A model generated the notes under the pieces. That model was given only the letters and a program-made list of their open reading frames with translations, did no database searches and had not been told where the DNA came from. From an uncultured Dehalococcoidia bacterium (GTDB taxonomy: Bacteria; Chloroflexota; Dehalococcoidia; Lucifugimonadales; GCA-2712585), in contig OY282371.1 of the NCBI GenBank assembly GCA_958295715.1, positions 186,001 to 250,000 of the forward strand: a stretch of DNA of 64,000 nucleotides, in the 5' to 3' direction. Numbering within the stretch: position 1 is the first letter of the stretch; each line of letters starts with the position of its first letter. Below, in pieces: positions 43,537 through 53,062 of this stretch. The translations under genes and the position numbers were made by a program.

Positions 43537-44391
43537 TTACCGCCCTTCGAACTTGGGGCTGCGCTTCTCCAAAAAGGCCCTGACCGCCTCCCTGTGGTCG
43601 CCGGTGGAGCGGGCTATCTCCTGGGCGGCGTGGGCCAGTTCCAGGCTCTCCTCCAACCCCAGATTCAGGGAGTTATGGACCAGGTACTTGGTTAGGGAGA
43701 TGGCGTAGGCGGGGCCGCGGGCCAGCCGCGCGGCGAGCTCCGTGGCGGCCTCCATTAGCTGGGCGTGGGGAAGCGCCCTGCTGACCAGGCCGATGCGGTG
43801 GGCCTCGGCGGCGTCCAGCCGGTCGCCGGTGTACTGGAGAAGGAGGGTGTGGCTGAGGCCGATGAGCCTGGGAAGCTGCCAGCAGCTGCCGTCTCCCGGC
43901 ACAAGTCCCATGCGTACAAAGGCCTCGGAGAAGATGGCCGACTCCGAGGCGAACCGGATGTCGCAGGCTAGGGCCAGGCCCATGCCGACGCCGATGGCGT
44001 GGCCGTTGACGGCGGCGATGGTGGGCTTTTGCAGCTTGTGAAGGCGCAGGGGCATCAGCGCCCCGGAGCCGGGGTCGATGGTCACCTTCCTACCCCGCCG
44101 GGCGTCCATGCGGCTCCAGGGAGAGCCGCCTTCGTCAGGCGCCGCATCCTCCGCCGGGTTGGCCTCCTCTATAGTCCGGTTGAAGCCCTTCACGTTGGCC
44201 CCGGAGCAGAAGGAGGGGTCCGTTCCCGTGAGGAGCAGGACCCGGTCCTCCGGGTCCTCTTCGAACCGGCGCAGCTGGGCCTCAAGCTCCCGGAGCATGT
44301 CGGGCCCCAGAGCGTTGCGGGTGGCGGGGTCGTTGAGGGTGAGGGTCAGCACCCCCCGGTCTCGCTCAACTTTAAGGGGCTGGTGAGCCAA
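43537..44391 (-). CDS. Enoyl-CoA hydratase/isomerase (crotonase) family
   Basis: 284 residues with a TTG start (44391). Crotonase fold: TLNDPATRNALGPDML, the oxyanion-hole segment FCSGANVKGF, and VNGHAIGVGMGLALACDIRFA with the second Gly turn. The general-base region reads FVRMGLVPGDGS, so one of the two Glu of hydratases is not obvious and isomerase or other crotonase chemistry is possible. First gene of the run; it should act after the dehydrogenases. A promoter is found 40 bases upstream. Confidence 0.9.
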   Translation of the reverse strand: MAHQPLKVERDRGVLTLTLNDPATRNALGPDMLRELEAQLRRFEEDPEDRVLLLTGTDPSFCSGANVKGFNRTIEEANPAEDAAPDEGGSPWSRMDARRGRKVTIDPGSGALMPLRLHKLQKPTIAAVNGHAIGVGMGLALACDIRFASESAIFSEAFVRMGLVPGDGSCWQLPRLIGLSHTLLLQYTGDRLDAAEAHRIGLVSRALPHAQLMEAATELAARLARGPAYAISLTKYLVHNSLNLGLEESLELAHAAQEIARSTGDHREAVRAFLEKRSPKFEGR

Positions 44392-44433
44392 GATAACCGT
44401 TCATCCGTTGAATTAGCCCTCAGGCTTGGCCAT

Positions 44434-44462
44434 ACTATAGAGCAAGGCGCCAGGCGTCACAA
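44434..44462 (-). promoter_or_regulatory. Promoter of the acyl-CoA catabolic run
   Basis: On the minus strand: TTGTGA, 17-base spacer, TATAGT (5 of 6). It gives a leader of roughly 36 bases to the crotonase gene. The divergent amidohydrolase at 44560 must have its own signal, which I cannot place. Confidence 0.6.
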
Positions 44463-44559
44463 GTCCACGGGGCTGTGTTGACTGCTGCTGTAGTATGGTG
44501 TTAGAAGGTTGGAAGTCGCGTGTCCCATTACGCAGGGCTTTTCGCGGAAGGAGGCGGAA

Positions 44560-45690
44560 ATGGATTACAAGCTGATATCAGGTGATTCCCACATAGACAT
44601 GACGTGGATGCCGGGGAACGTTTTCGTCGAGAACGCGCCCGCCCAGCACCGGGACGCCGTGCCCCGGGTGGTGGAAACGGATGCCGGGCCTCACTGGCGC
44701 GCCGAGGGCAGGGACCTGGGGGTGTACGGCGGGCTGGGGTTCGGGTTCTCCAAGCCCGCCCGCGGCCACTCGAAGCACGTGGACATGATGTACGACGCGG
44801 GTTTCTACGAGGGCGGTCCCCATCCCACCACCCCCGACCTTCGCCTGAAGGACATGGAGGTTGACGGCATTGACGCGGAGGTCATTTACGGCATCCTGGG
44901 GGTGGGGCTGCGCTTTGAGAGCGCGGAGATGACGCGGGTTGTGTACGAAATCTACAACACGTGGGCCGCCGACTTCTGCAACTCGAAGCGGGGGCGATGG
45001 GCGGCCCTGGCCTGCATTCCCTGCCACGACCCGGCGGTGGCCGCCGCGGAGCTCCGACGGTCGGCCAAGCTGGGACTGAAGGGCGCCGACTTCGCCGTGG
45101 CCGCCGCGGTGAAACCCATTTGGCACCGGGACTGGGACCCGCTATGGCAGGCGGCGGCTGAGTGCGACATGCCCATATCCTTTCACACCACCGGCCCCAA
45201 CGTTAGGGAGCCGAACGACGAGGCCATGGCTCTGGAGTACGACATCGAGCATCGCATGACCAAGATAAGCCTGTTTCAGGTGGCCGGCGCCGAGTACCTG
45301 GCCAGCATCATCTTCTCCGGGGCCTGCGAACGGTTCCCGGGGCTGAGGTTTGTTCTGGGGGAGTGCGGCGTCACGTGGCTGCCCCACGTGCTCAACCGCA
45401 TGGATGAGGAGTACGAGGACCGCCGCGACCACATGAAGGGGATGCCCAACAGGCCCAGCGAGTACTGGAGCCGCCAGGGGTACACGACCTATCAGCACGA
45501 GTTGGGGCTGCCGGCCTTCCTTCCCATAGTTGGCGAGGACAACGTGATTTGGGGTTCCGACTACCCCCATCCCGACGGCATATGGCCGGAGTCGGCCAAG
45601 TGGATAGAGGAGGACCTGGCGGGGGTTGCGCCGGAGGCCCGCCGGAAGATAACGCGGGACAACACGGGCAAGCTGTACGGCTTCTTGTAG
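44560..45690 (+). CDS. Amidohydrolase, family 2, second paralogue
   Basis: 376 residues from ATG 44560, which has GGAGG 7 bases upstream; the frame opens 17 codons earlier without a signal. DYKLISGDSHIDM is the barrel's first strand, ISFHTTGP carries a metal-binding His, FVLGECGVTWLPHVLNRMDEEYE and IWGSDYPHPDGIWPES carry the later sites. Same family as 33254-34369, but with a different insertion near residue 55-85 (GFGFSKPARGHSKHVDMM). Divergent from the acyl-CoA catabolic run, so it may feed or follow that pathway. Confidence 0.88.
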   Translation: MDYKLISGDSHIDMTWMPGNVFVENAPAQHRDAVPRVVETDAGPHWRAEGRDLGVYGGLGFGFSKPARGHSKHVDMMYDAGFYEGGPHPTTPDLRLKDMEVDGIDAEVIYGILGVGLRFESAEMTRVVYEIYNTWAADFCNSKRGRWAALACIPCHDPAVAAAELRRSAKLGLKGADFAVAAAVKPIWHRDWDPLWQAAAECDMPISFHTTGPNVREPNDEAMALEYDIEHRMTKISLFQVAGAEYLASIIFSGACERFPGLRFVLGECGVTWLPHVLNRMDEEYEDRRDHMKGMPNRPSEYWSRQGYTTYQHELGLPAFLPIVGEDNVIWGSDYPHPDGIWPESAKWIEEDLAGVAPEARRKITRDNTGKLYGFL

Positions 45691-46400
45691 GAGGGGTTGG
45701 CGGCTGGGAGCGCGGCGCCGGGATTCCCGGGTGGCGGTAGCCGGTATACGCCCCGGGGCGTCGGCCTGCCGCGTCGGCGCCAACCCACCGTCATTCCGGC
45801 CCTTGACGCCGTAGGAATCGTTCGCGCCTGGATTCCCGGTTGGTGATAACCGTGTGCGCCCGCGGCGCGGGGGGGGCCGCGCCTTCGCCACCCCATTCCG
45901 TCATTCCCGTGAAAACGGGAATCCAGGAACCCTTCATCCCAAAACCAAGGCTTCAAACACCAGCGTCAGCCCGTAGGCGCGCGCCCTCCCGCCCTCGCGC
46001 ATTTCCCCCATTCCGTCATTCCCGCGCAGGCGGGAATCCATCTTCTCCCCTCGGTTACGCCAAGGGAACCGCACAACGGCGCGAATCACCGGTAAGAGCT
46101 AGTCCCGGTATGGCCAGGCGCCTGAAGCCCGCCATTCCTCGTTAAGGAGAGAGAGTGGGGTGTTCCTGTTAGCCGCCCCTGCGGCTGACGCCGGCGTTTG
46201 GGGGCGTTGGCTTTGGGGGGAGAAGATGGATTCCCGCCTACGCGGGAATGACGGAAAGGGGAGTGGGAATGACGGAGGGTTGGCAGGAATGCAAAGCCCC
46301 CAGCGCTCTTCAAAACTAAGAGGGCGCACGCGCCCTTCCCGCCTGCGCGGGAATGACGGATAAGAGGGCGCGGGGGGGCCTGAGGCGTTGGGCCGCCGGC
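45691..46400. repeat. Repeat-filled gap: four dRS3-like palindromes
   Basis: Palindromes at 45903 (GAAA-loop variant), 46018, 46230 and 46336. GGATTCCCG(G)-GTGGCGGTAGCCGG and GGATTCCCGGTTGGTGATAACCG (45720-45850) are a different, looser pair of direct repeats. The reverse module with CGCTCTTCAAAACTAAGAGGGCGCACGCGCCC lies at 46309-46340. No gene is supported. Confidence 0.8.
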
Positions 46401-47501
46401 CTAGAACTCCATGATTACGCCGCGGCCCACCTCGCCCCGGTTCAGGTCCTGGTAGGCCTCGTTGATGTCCTCCAGGCGGTAGCTGCGGGTTATGAGGTCG
46501 TCCAGGTTGAGGCGGCCCGTCTGGTAGAGTTCGACCATGCGGGGCATGTCCACCTGCAACTGGGCAGAGCCGTAGTAGGTTCCCTTGAGGGTCTTTTCCT
46601 GCCGGACCAGGGCCACCGCGTCAATGGACGGGTCGTCGCCGTCCGGGGGGATGCCCACGATGGTCACCGTGCCGCCCTTGCGCGCCATGTTGTAGGCCAT
46701 CTCCACCGTTTTTCCTGAGCCGAAGACCTCGAAGGTGTAGTCGGCGCCGAGGCCGCCGGTAATCTCCCGCACCCGCGCCTCGGCGTCCTGCTGAGAGGGG
46801 TTGACCGAGTGGGTGGCGCCGAACTGCATGGCGAACTCCAAGGCGCCCTCGTTGATGTCCACGGCGATAATCCTGGTGGCCCCGGCCAGCCGCGCGCCCT
46901 GGAGCACGTTGAGGCCGACGCCGCCGCAGCCCACCACGGCCACCGTGGTTCCCGGCTTAACCTCGGCGGCGTTCACTACGGCCCCGACCCCCGTCGTGAC
47001 GCAGCAGCCGATGACCGCCGCCTTGTCCATGGGCAGGTCGGTGGGGCAGGGGACGCAGGCGGTCTCCGGCGTAACCGAGTACTGGGAGAAGCAGGCCAGC
47101 TTTGACAGGGGCGTGTAGTTGGTGGAGCCTTTGTGCAGGCGGTGGGTGCCGTCCAGCATGGTGGTTGAGGTGGCCATGTGCAGGTCGCACAGGTTGGGCT
47201 TGCCGGTGGTGCAGAAGTGGCAGCGTCCGCACCGGGAGACGAAGGAGAGTATCACCGGGTCGCCGGGCTTTACGGAGGTGACGCCGCGGCCCACCTCCGC
47301 CACCACGCCGGAGCCCTCGTGTCCCAGGACGGCGGGCAGGGCCGTCTTCGCCTCCCCCGCCATGAAGTGCCAGTCGCTGCGGCAGATGCCGGCGGCGCCT
47401 ATCTTCACCAGGACCTCCCCCTCCTTGGGGTCGTCCAAGTCCAACTCCTCAATCACCAGTGGCGTATTGGCCTCGTACAAAACGGCGGCTTTGGTCTTCA
47501 T
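46401..47501 (-). CDS. Zinc-dependent alcohol dehydrogenase (class III-like MDR)
   Basis: 366-residue medium-chain dehydrogenase. Catalytic zinc: Cys in GICRSDWHF, His in LGHEGSGVV, Cys in CCVTTG; structural zinc: the four Cys around SRCGRCHFCTTGKPNLC. Rossmann motif VVGCGGVGLNVLQGA. The length and NADB pattern fit the class III/aryl-alcohol branch (366-375 aa). SD AAGGAG before the ATG. Followed, on the same strand, by an FAH-family and a ThDP-enzyme gene upstream, a likely small catabolic operon. Confidence 0.93.
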   Translation of the reverse strand: MKTKAAVLYEANTPLVIEELDLDDPKEGEVLVKIGAAGICRSDWHFMAGEAKTALPAVLGHEGSGVVAEVGRGVTSVKPGDPVILSFVSRCGRCHFCTTGKPNLCDLHMATSTTMLDGTHRLHKGSTNYTPLSKLACFSQYSVTPETACVPCPTDLPMDKAAVIGCCVTTGVGAVVNAAEVKPGTTVAVVGCGGVGLNVLQGARLAGATRIIAVDINEGALEFAMQFGATHSVNPSQQDAEARVREITGGLGADYTFEVFGSGKTVEMAYNMARKGGTVTIVGIPPDGDDPSIDAVALVRQEKTLKGTYYGSAQLQVDMPRMVELYQTGRLNLDDLITRSYRLEDINEAYQDLNRGEVGRGVIMEF

Positions 47502-47522
47502 GCTGTGGCTCCTTTCACGGGT

Positions 47523-48323
47523 CTATTGGTTTGGGATGGCGGGTTCCTCCCGCGACACGGGGTTTCTCAAGGCGCCGATGCCGGTTACGCTCACCTGCAC
47601 CGAGTCGCCATCCTTGAGGTTCTGAGTGGGGCCGTCGGTTCCCATCCAGATGACGTCGCCGGGGTAGAGGGTCAGATACCGGCTCATGGCGCTTATGTAG
47701 GCCGCGACGCCGAAGATCATGTTCGCGGTGGGAAACTCCGACACCAACTCGTCGTTAATCCTAACGGACGTGACCATGCGGTTGAAGTTCACCTTGGTCT
47801 CTATCCACGGGCCCATGGGCTTGAAGGTGTCGGTGTTCTTGGAACGCCACATGGTCCGGTCGCTGCGCTGCCAGGAACGCTCGCTGACGTCGTTGCCGAT
47901 GGTGTAGCCGAGGACGGCGCCCAGGGCCTCGTCCTCCGACACGCGGTGGGTCTTCCTGCCTATGACCGCCACCAACTCCCCCTCGTACTGCACCTCCTCG
48001 GTGGCGTCGCTGGGAATCACGATAGTCTCCTCGTGGGCGATGAGGGCGTTGATGGCCCTGTAGCCTACGTCAGGCTTGTCCGGCGCCTTCACCTCCTCGC
48101 CGATGGCCGCCGCCGTCTCCGTGATGTGGGAGAGGTAGTTCATACCGGCGGCGTAGAAGGTCCCGGGGATGCAGGGCGTCAGCAGCTTCACCCTATCCAG
48201 GGGACGGCGGACGCTGGTGAGTTCGTAACGCTCGAAGGGGCTGCCCCGCAGCTCCGTCACGATGGGGCCGTCCACGAGGCCGTAGCGCACTCTGTCGAGG
48301 GCTTTGAACCGGCAAAACTTCAT
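47523..48323 (-). CDS. Fumarylacetoacetate hydrolase family protein
   Basis: 266 residues. FAH-fold hydratase/hydrolase for C-C bond or ketoacid chemistry. The N-terminal domain is short; the catalytic domain starts at FYAAGMNYLSHI, has the metal-binding Glu pair in VQYEGELVAVIGRK, and LGYTIGNDVSERSWQ, and the C-terminal TLYPGDVIWMGT. Relatives include 2-keto-4-pentenoate hydratase and 5-carboxymethyl-2-oxo-hex-3-ene-dioate decarboxylase. Together with the ADH and ThDP enzyme it would serve catabolism of an aromatic or ketoacid compound. Confidence 0.92.
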   Translation of the reverse strand: MKFCRFKALDRVRYGLVDGPIVTELRGSPFERYELTSVRRPLDRVKLLTPCIPGTFYAAGMNYLSHITETAAAIGEEVKAPDKPDVGYRAINALIAHEETIVIPSDATEEVQYEGELVAVIGRKTHRVSEDEALGAVLGYTIGNDVSERSWQRSDRTMWRSKNTDTFKPMGPWIETKVNFNRMVTSVRINDELVSEFPTANMIFGVAAYISAMSRYLTLYPGDVIWMGTDGPTQNLKDGDSVQVSVTGIGALRNPVSREEPAIPNQ

Positions 48324-48329
48324 AACCGT

Positions 48330-50030
48330 CTACTCCTTGGGCGAGGGATGCTGGTCCCGGCGTTCCAGCCACCGGCCTATGGCCGCCTCCGCTCGTGGGC
48401 TAATGGCGTTCTGAATCTCCACGTTCACCAGGCTGGGCCTGCCGGAGTCAAGGGCCCGCTTCAGGGCCGGGGCCAACTCCTCCGGCCTCGTCACGCGCTC
48501 CCCGTGCCCGCCCAGGCCCTCAACCACCCTATCGTAGCGGGTGGGAAGCAACCTTGTCGCGGTGTCGCGTCCGTAGAGACCCATTTGGATGTGGTAGTCG
48601 ATGCCCCACGTGGCGTCGTTGCCCAGAATCGCGGTCACGGGCAGGTTGTGCCTGACGGCCGTGTCGAACTCCATGGCGGTGAAGCCGAAGCCGCCGTCCC
48701 CGGCTAGGAGGACGACCCGTGAGTCCGGGTGGGCCACCTGAGCGGCCAGGGCCGTGGGCAGCCCGTTGCCCAGGGTTCCGAACTGGGAGAAGTAGAACCA
48801 CCGCCGGGGCGAGCGGGCGGGAAGGGTCATGCGCCCGAAGTGGCCGAAGTCGCCCCCGTCCCAGACCAGGATGTCGTCGGGTCGGAGGAGGGATTTCAGG
48901 GTCTTGTGGACGAAGGCCGCGTGGATGGGCGTCGATGGTGCGGCCACGGTTTCGAACCACTCGGCTTGGGCCTCACGCTGGGCGCGCAGTTCCCGGAGCC
49001 AGGGAAGCTCCCGCCACCGCCGCTTGGAGGCCTCGTCCGATAGCTGGTCGACGATGGCGGCCACGTCGCCGGCCATGCCCGCGTCCACCCGGCGATTGCG
49101 GCCTATCTCCGTGGCCTCGGGGTCTATCTGAATTATGCGCGCGCCGGGATCAAAAATCTCCCCGTACCGGATGCTGTTGTCCAGCTTCTTCCCCAGCAGC
49201 AGCACGGCGTCGGCCTGGCCCACCAGCTTGGCGGCCCAGTTTAGGGCGGTGTCGAAGAAGCCCAGGCAGTAGGGATGTTCATCGGAGACTATCCCGCGGG
49301 CCAAGTCCGCCGTCATCACGGGGATTTTGGTGGTCTCGATGAACCGCTCAAGCCACGAGCCGTCCCCCCCATAGCCGGCGGAGGCCGCGGCGATGATGAG
49401 GGGCCGCTCGGCCCGGCTCAGCAGGTCGACGGCCAGCTTCACCTGCCCGGCGTCGGCGAGGGCGGCGTTGCCGACGTGGTTGGACATGACAGGGTGGTAC
49501 GGCGGCGCCTGGCCCTCCTCCACGGGCTGCTCCTGGACGTCCAGGGGCACGGTGAGATGGGTCGGGCCCCGGCGTCCGGCGTAGGCCGCGCGGACGGCCC
49601 CGGCCACCAGATCCGGAATGCGGCGGGCGTCGTGGACCAGCCAGGATCCCTTGGTCACGGCCTTGGCCAGGGCAACCTGGTCGATCTCCTGGTTGGCCCC
49701 CTTCCCCAACTCGGACACCTCCGCCGAGCCGCCAATGGAGAGCACGGGGCTTTCGCTGTGGAGGGCGTTGGCCAGCCCCGGAATCGCGTTGGCCACGCCG
49801 GGCGTGGTGGCCATCACCACCCCAAGCCCTCCGGTGACGCGGCCCCAGGCGTCGGCCATGAAGGAGGCCGCCTGCTCGTGGCGGGTGTCGATGAACCTGA
49901 ACCCCATGCCGGCCATCACGTCCATCAGGGGGAGGGTATGGTCTCCCGCGATGGTGAAGACGGTGGTCACCCCCTCCTCCTTCAGGGCGTGGGCCAGGAG
50001 GTGGCTGCCGGTGAGGGGCGAGGCGCTCAT
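48330..50030 (-). CDS. ThDP-dependent enzyme (acetolactate synthase/2-hydroxyacyl-CoA lyase-like)
   Basis: 566 residues in the three-domain ThDP layout. The catalytic Glu is in IDTRHEQAASFMADAWGR; the middle domain follows at about 190-330; the ThDP motif is AGDGGFGFTAMEF with the Asn of LGNDATWG at the C-terminal domain. The sequence resembles acetolactate synthase large subunits and oxalyl/2-hydroxyacyl-CoA enzymes; it is not next to an ilvN or ilvC gene, so branched-chain synthesis is unlikely. The gene is first of the three and starts at ATG 50030. Confidence 0.88.
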   Translation of the reverse strand: MSASPLTGSHLLAHALKEEGVTTVFTIAGDHTLPLMDVMAGMGFRFIDTRHEQAASFMADAWGRVTGGLGVVMATTPGVANAIPGLANALHSESPVLSIGGSAEVSELGKGANQEIDQVALAKAVTKGSWLVHDARRIPDLVAGAVRAAYAGRRGPTHLTVPLDVQEQPVEEGQAPPYHPVMSNHVGNAALADAGQVKLAVDLLSRAERPLIIAAASAGYGGDGSWLERFIETTKIPVMTADLARGIVSDEHPYCLGFFDTALNWAAKLVGQADAVLLLGKKLDNSIRYGEIFDPGARIIQIDPEATEIGRNRRVDAGMAGDVAAIVDQLSDEASKRRWRELPWLRELRAQREAQAEWFETVAAPSTPIHAAFVHKTLKSLLRPDDILVWDGGDFGHFGRMTLPARSPRRWFYFSQFGTLGNGLPTALAAQVAHPDSRVVLLAGDGGFGFTAMEFDTAVRHNLPVTAILGNDATWGIDYHIQMGLYGRDTATRLLPTRYDRVVEGLGGHGERVTRPEELAPALKRALDSGRPSLVNVEIQNAISPRAEAAIGRWLERRDQHPSPKE

Positions 50031-50175
50031 TTTATCAGTGCTCCAGCAGGGCCGGCCCGGGGATGGGCGGCCCTTGGCTACGGGTTGGACTGTGGCCTGA
50101 TTATGGAATCAGGAGCTATGGGCGTCAAGTGGGGAATCCCCCCCGCCCAAAGGGTCGTCGGATTCCTGCGCCGTG

Positions 50176-50204
50176 TTGAGGCGGCGGCGTCCGTCCGGTA
50201 GAAT
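50176..50204 (+). promoter_or_regulatory. Promoter of the asparaginase gene
   Basis: TTGAGG, 17-base spacer, TAGAAT (5 of 6). Predicted start near 50211, a leader of about 23 bases containing the SD GAGGAGG. Confidence 0.6.
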
Positions 50205-50233
50205 GGCCTCATCCCACAGAGGAGGACGCGGCA

Positions 50234-51238
50234 GTGGCAGCCAGACCCGTCGTTCGCGTCATAGGCACCGGGGGCACCATAGCCACCATCGCCGCCAACC
50301 GGCTCGACCTCACCCGGTACCCCGAGACCGGCCACAGGATACCCATCGAGGAGTCGCTGGCGCGGATACCGGAGGTTCACGACCTGGCGGAGGTGCGGAG
50401 CGAGGACCTGATGAGCGAGGCCAGCAGCTTCATCGGGCCCGGCCAGTGGCCCCGCATCGCCCGGCGCGTCAATAAGGCCTTCCGAGAGGAGCCTGACGTG
50501 GATGGGGTGGTCCTGACTCACGGCACCGGGACTATGGAGGAGACGGCCTACTTCCTCCATCTAACGGTCGACTCCCCCAAGCCCGTGGTCATGACCGGGG
50601 CCATGCGGCCGGCTTCAGCCCTGGGCACCGACGCCGACCTCAACCTGTACAACGCCATCCGCGCCGCCGCCGACCCCAACGCCGTGGGCCGCGGCGTGAT
50701 GGTGGCCATGAACAACCAGATTCACAGCGGCAGGGACGTTTCCAAGACCGACCCCCTTCACGTCGAGACCTTTAAGGATAACGACATGGGGCTTTTGGGG
50801 TACGTTGACCCGGATGGCCAGGTGGTCTTCTACCGCTCCACCGTGCGCAAGCACACCACCGAGACCCCCTTTGTCGTTGAGCGCATCGGCATTCTGCCCA
50901 GGGTGGACATCGTTTCCACCTACGCAGGCTCCGACGAGCTTCTGGTGGAGGCCGTGCGCCGCAACCGTTCGGCGGGCCTGGTGTTGGCGGGCGTTGGGGG
51001 TGGAAGCGGGAACGCCGCCGCGACTCAAACGGCCCTGGACGCCATCAGGGAGGGAATGACGATTGTCCTCGCCTCCCGCACCGCCAACGGGCGTGTGGTC
51101 ATGACCCCGTCCAAGGAGCGGCAGGGGTTCATAGTCGCCGATAACCTGCTGCCCCACAAGGCCCGGATCCTGCTGATGCTCGCCTTGACGGTCACCAAGA
51201 ACCGGGGCGCCATCCAGCAGATGTTCTACGACTACTAG
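50234..51238 (+). CDS. L-asparaginase (type I/II fold)
   Basis: 334-residue asparaginase/glutaminase-family amidohydrolase, hydrolysing Asn to Asp. GTG start with GAGGAGG upstream. The two active-site Thr are in VIGTGGTIATIA (about 13) and VVLTHGTGTMEETAYFLH (TGTMEE, with the Thr-Asp-like site). MTGAMRPASALGTD and GVGGGSGN follow. There is no signal peptide, so it is cytosolic. Confidence 0.92.
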   Translation: MAARPVVRVIGTGGTIATIAANRLDLTRYPETGHRIPIEESLARIPEVHDLAEVRSEDLMSEASSFIGPGQWPRIARRVNKAFREEPDVDGVVLTHGTGTMEETAYFLHLTVDSPKPVVMTGAMRPASALGTDADLNLYNAIRAAADPNAVGRGVMVAMNNQIHSGRDVSKTDPLHVETFKDNDMGLLGYVDPDGQVVFYRSTVRKHTTETPFVVERIGILPRVDIVSTYAGSDELLVEAVRRNRSAGLVLAGVGGGSGNAAATQTALDAIREGMTIVLASRTANGRVVMTPSKERQGFIVADNLLPHKARILLMLALTVTKNRGAIQQMFYDY

Positions 51239-51360
51239 CCGGCTGGAACCGGCGCCGTCGCGCCCCCTGCGTCCCATTAAATACCCTGTTCACTGCCGCC
51301 AATTCCGTTTTTTCCCAACGCGGCCCTGGGTTATCATAGAGTGAACTAGGGTGACTCCAC

Positions 51361-52410
51361 ATGCGAAACGCGCTATCCATTAGACCATTGCGGCGACTAT
51401 CAGGGGGACGATTAGGCGGGCCGGCGGCCCTGCGCCTCGGCTTCATTGCCCTGCTGGTGGTGGCCCTCGCCCTTACGGCGGCCTGCGGCCCCCAGGAGAA
51501 GCGCATCGTTTTTGTGTCGGACCGGGGCGGGCTGGTGAAGATCTACAGCGTGGCGCGCGACGGCTCCGAGGAGACCCGCCTCTCCGAGAGTCGCGGTTCC
51601 GACAGGGAGCCGCGGTGGTCTTCCGACAGGGCCTGGATAGCCTATCTGACCGACTTGCCCGATGGCGCCCGCCTTTACGTTATGGACAGGGAAGGGGGGC
51701 GGCCGGTTAGGTTGAGCGCTCAAACGGGTGATTCCGTGCTCCAGTACAGTTGGTCGCCGGAAGGAGACCGCGTCGCCTTCCTGTCCGGGACCGAGGAGGC
51801 ATCGGACATCTTCGTAGCCGACCGGGATGGGGCGAACCTTATCCAGGTGACGGACACCGGCTCTCCGAAGACCCTGGGCAACTGGTCCTCCGACGGGCAA
51901 TGGCTGGCCTACTCGATATCGGAGGGCGAAAAGCAGGGTGTCTACTTCAGAAACCCCGATGGCGTGGACAGTTCCCAGGTCAGTTCAAGTCCGGGGTGGG
52001 AGCTTTCCTGGGCCCCAAGGGGCGACCTGATGGTCTTCCTCTCCCGCGAGGCCGACGGGGCCAAGGTGTGGTCGGCCAGCCGGGAGGAGAGTTGGCCCGT
52101 TAGCGTCTCCGAACAGGTCCACCCCGATTCTGCCCTGGCCTGGTCGCCGGACGGGGAACGCATAGCCTTCGTGTCTGACCGGGACGGCGACATGGAGATC
52201 TACACCATGAAGGCCGACGGCTCCGACGTGCAGCAGCTAACCAACAACGAGACGCCCGACTTTGACCCCGCCTGGTCTTCCAACGGCAAGAGCCTGGTGT
52301 TCGTGTCCCGGCTCCACGACAACGAGGACATCTTCGTGATGGACGCCGACGGCTCCAACCAGAAGCGCCTCACCAACAACCCCGCCCGCGACGCGTCCCC
52401 CCACTGGTAA
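51361..52410 (+). CDS. TolB-like beta-propeller lipoprotein
   Basis: 349 residues. A basic N-terminus, hydrophobic stretch and lipobox LTAAC (Cys42) mark a lipoprotein exported to the outer face. The mature part is repeated WD40/PD40 strands of TolB type: RIVFVSDRGGLVKIYSVARDGS begins the first, and later repeats read GERIAFVSDRDGDMEIYTMKADGS and GKSLVFVSRLHDNEDIFVMDADGSN, with LAWSPDG and PAWSSNG motifs. Six or so blades are seen. It probably binds a partner protein at the surface. The TolB of Gram-negative bacteria is periplasmic; no Pal or TolA is nearby. Confidence 0.9.
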   Translation: MRNALSIRPLRRLSGGRLGGPAALRLGFIALLVVALALTAACGPQEKRIVFVSDRGGLVKIYSVARDGSEETRLSESRGSDREPRWSSDRAWIAYLTDLPDGARLYVMDREGGRPVRLSAQTGDSVLQYSWSPEGDRVAFLSGTEEASDIFVADRDGANLIQVTDTGSPKTLGNWSSDGQWLAYSISEGEKQGVYFRNPDGVDSSQVSSSPGWELSWAPRGDLMVFLSREADGAKVWSASREESWPVSVSEQVHPDSALAWSPDGERIAFVSDRDGDMEIYTMKADGSDVQQLTNNETPDFDPAWSSNGKSLVFVSRLHDNEDIFVMDADGSNQKRLTNNPARDASPHW

Positions 52411-52992
52411 GGGCGTTCCCCCCTTCGCCGGGGCTTGCCGGCTTGTGCCATTTCCTGTCGAGATGCAGGCGCCCTCGGTACACTGAGCGTTCAGCGCGGC
52501 TTGCCGTGCCTTGCCGCCCATACGCTGTTCCTGCCCCCCTTTCTGGCATTCCTGCCCCTCCCATCCGTCATTCCCGCGCAGGCGGGAATCCATCCTCCTT
52601 GCATCCCAAAGCCAGCCACGGCAGGAACGTCCCTCACCCCCCATCCGTCATTCCCGCGCAGGCGGGAATCCATCCCATCCCCGCTGCGCCGGGCCAACCG
52701 CGCCACGGCGCGCCCCCCTTATCCGTCATTCCCGCGCAGGCGGGAATCCATCCCCCTTGCATCCCAAAGCCAGCCACGGCAGGCGCGTCCCTCACCCTCC
52801 ATCCGTCATTCCCGCGCAGGCGGGAATCCATCCTTCCCCCTGGGCGCAAGGGCAGATAACGGGCGCTAGGGATGCCCCGACGGGTTGACGCAGGGGTTTG
52901 TGGCGCTGGCCCTGCAACGTGGCGTTCCTGGATTCCCGCCTGCGCGGGAACGGCCGAGCGGGAGGGAATGCCGGTAAGGGCGCGGCTAAGCC
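52411..52992. repeat. Repeat-filled gap: five dRS3-like palindromes
   Basis: Palindromes at 52570, 52650, 52728, 52808 and 52932, four of them in the same orientation and spaced 78-80 bases apart, with the sequence CATCCTTGCATCCCAAAGCCAGCCACGGCAGG(A/C) repeated between (near 52590 and 52752). The 80-base spacing is a near-tandem array. No gene is supported. Confidence 0.85.
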
Positions 52993-53021
52993 TTGCCAAC
53001 TTGGGCTGAGGCGTCTAACAT
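52993..53021 (+). promoter_or_regulatory. Promoter of ccmE
   Basis: TTGCCA, 17-base spacer, TAACAT (4 of 6). Leader of about 35 bases to TTG 53063. Confidence 0.5.
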
Positions 53022-53062
53022 TTAGGGATGAACTGCCGCGGTCATAGGGAGGGCAAGAGGGT

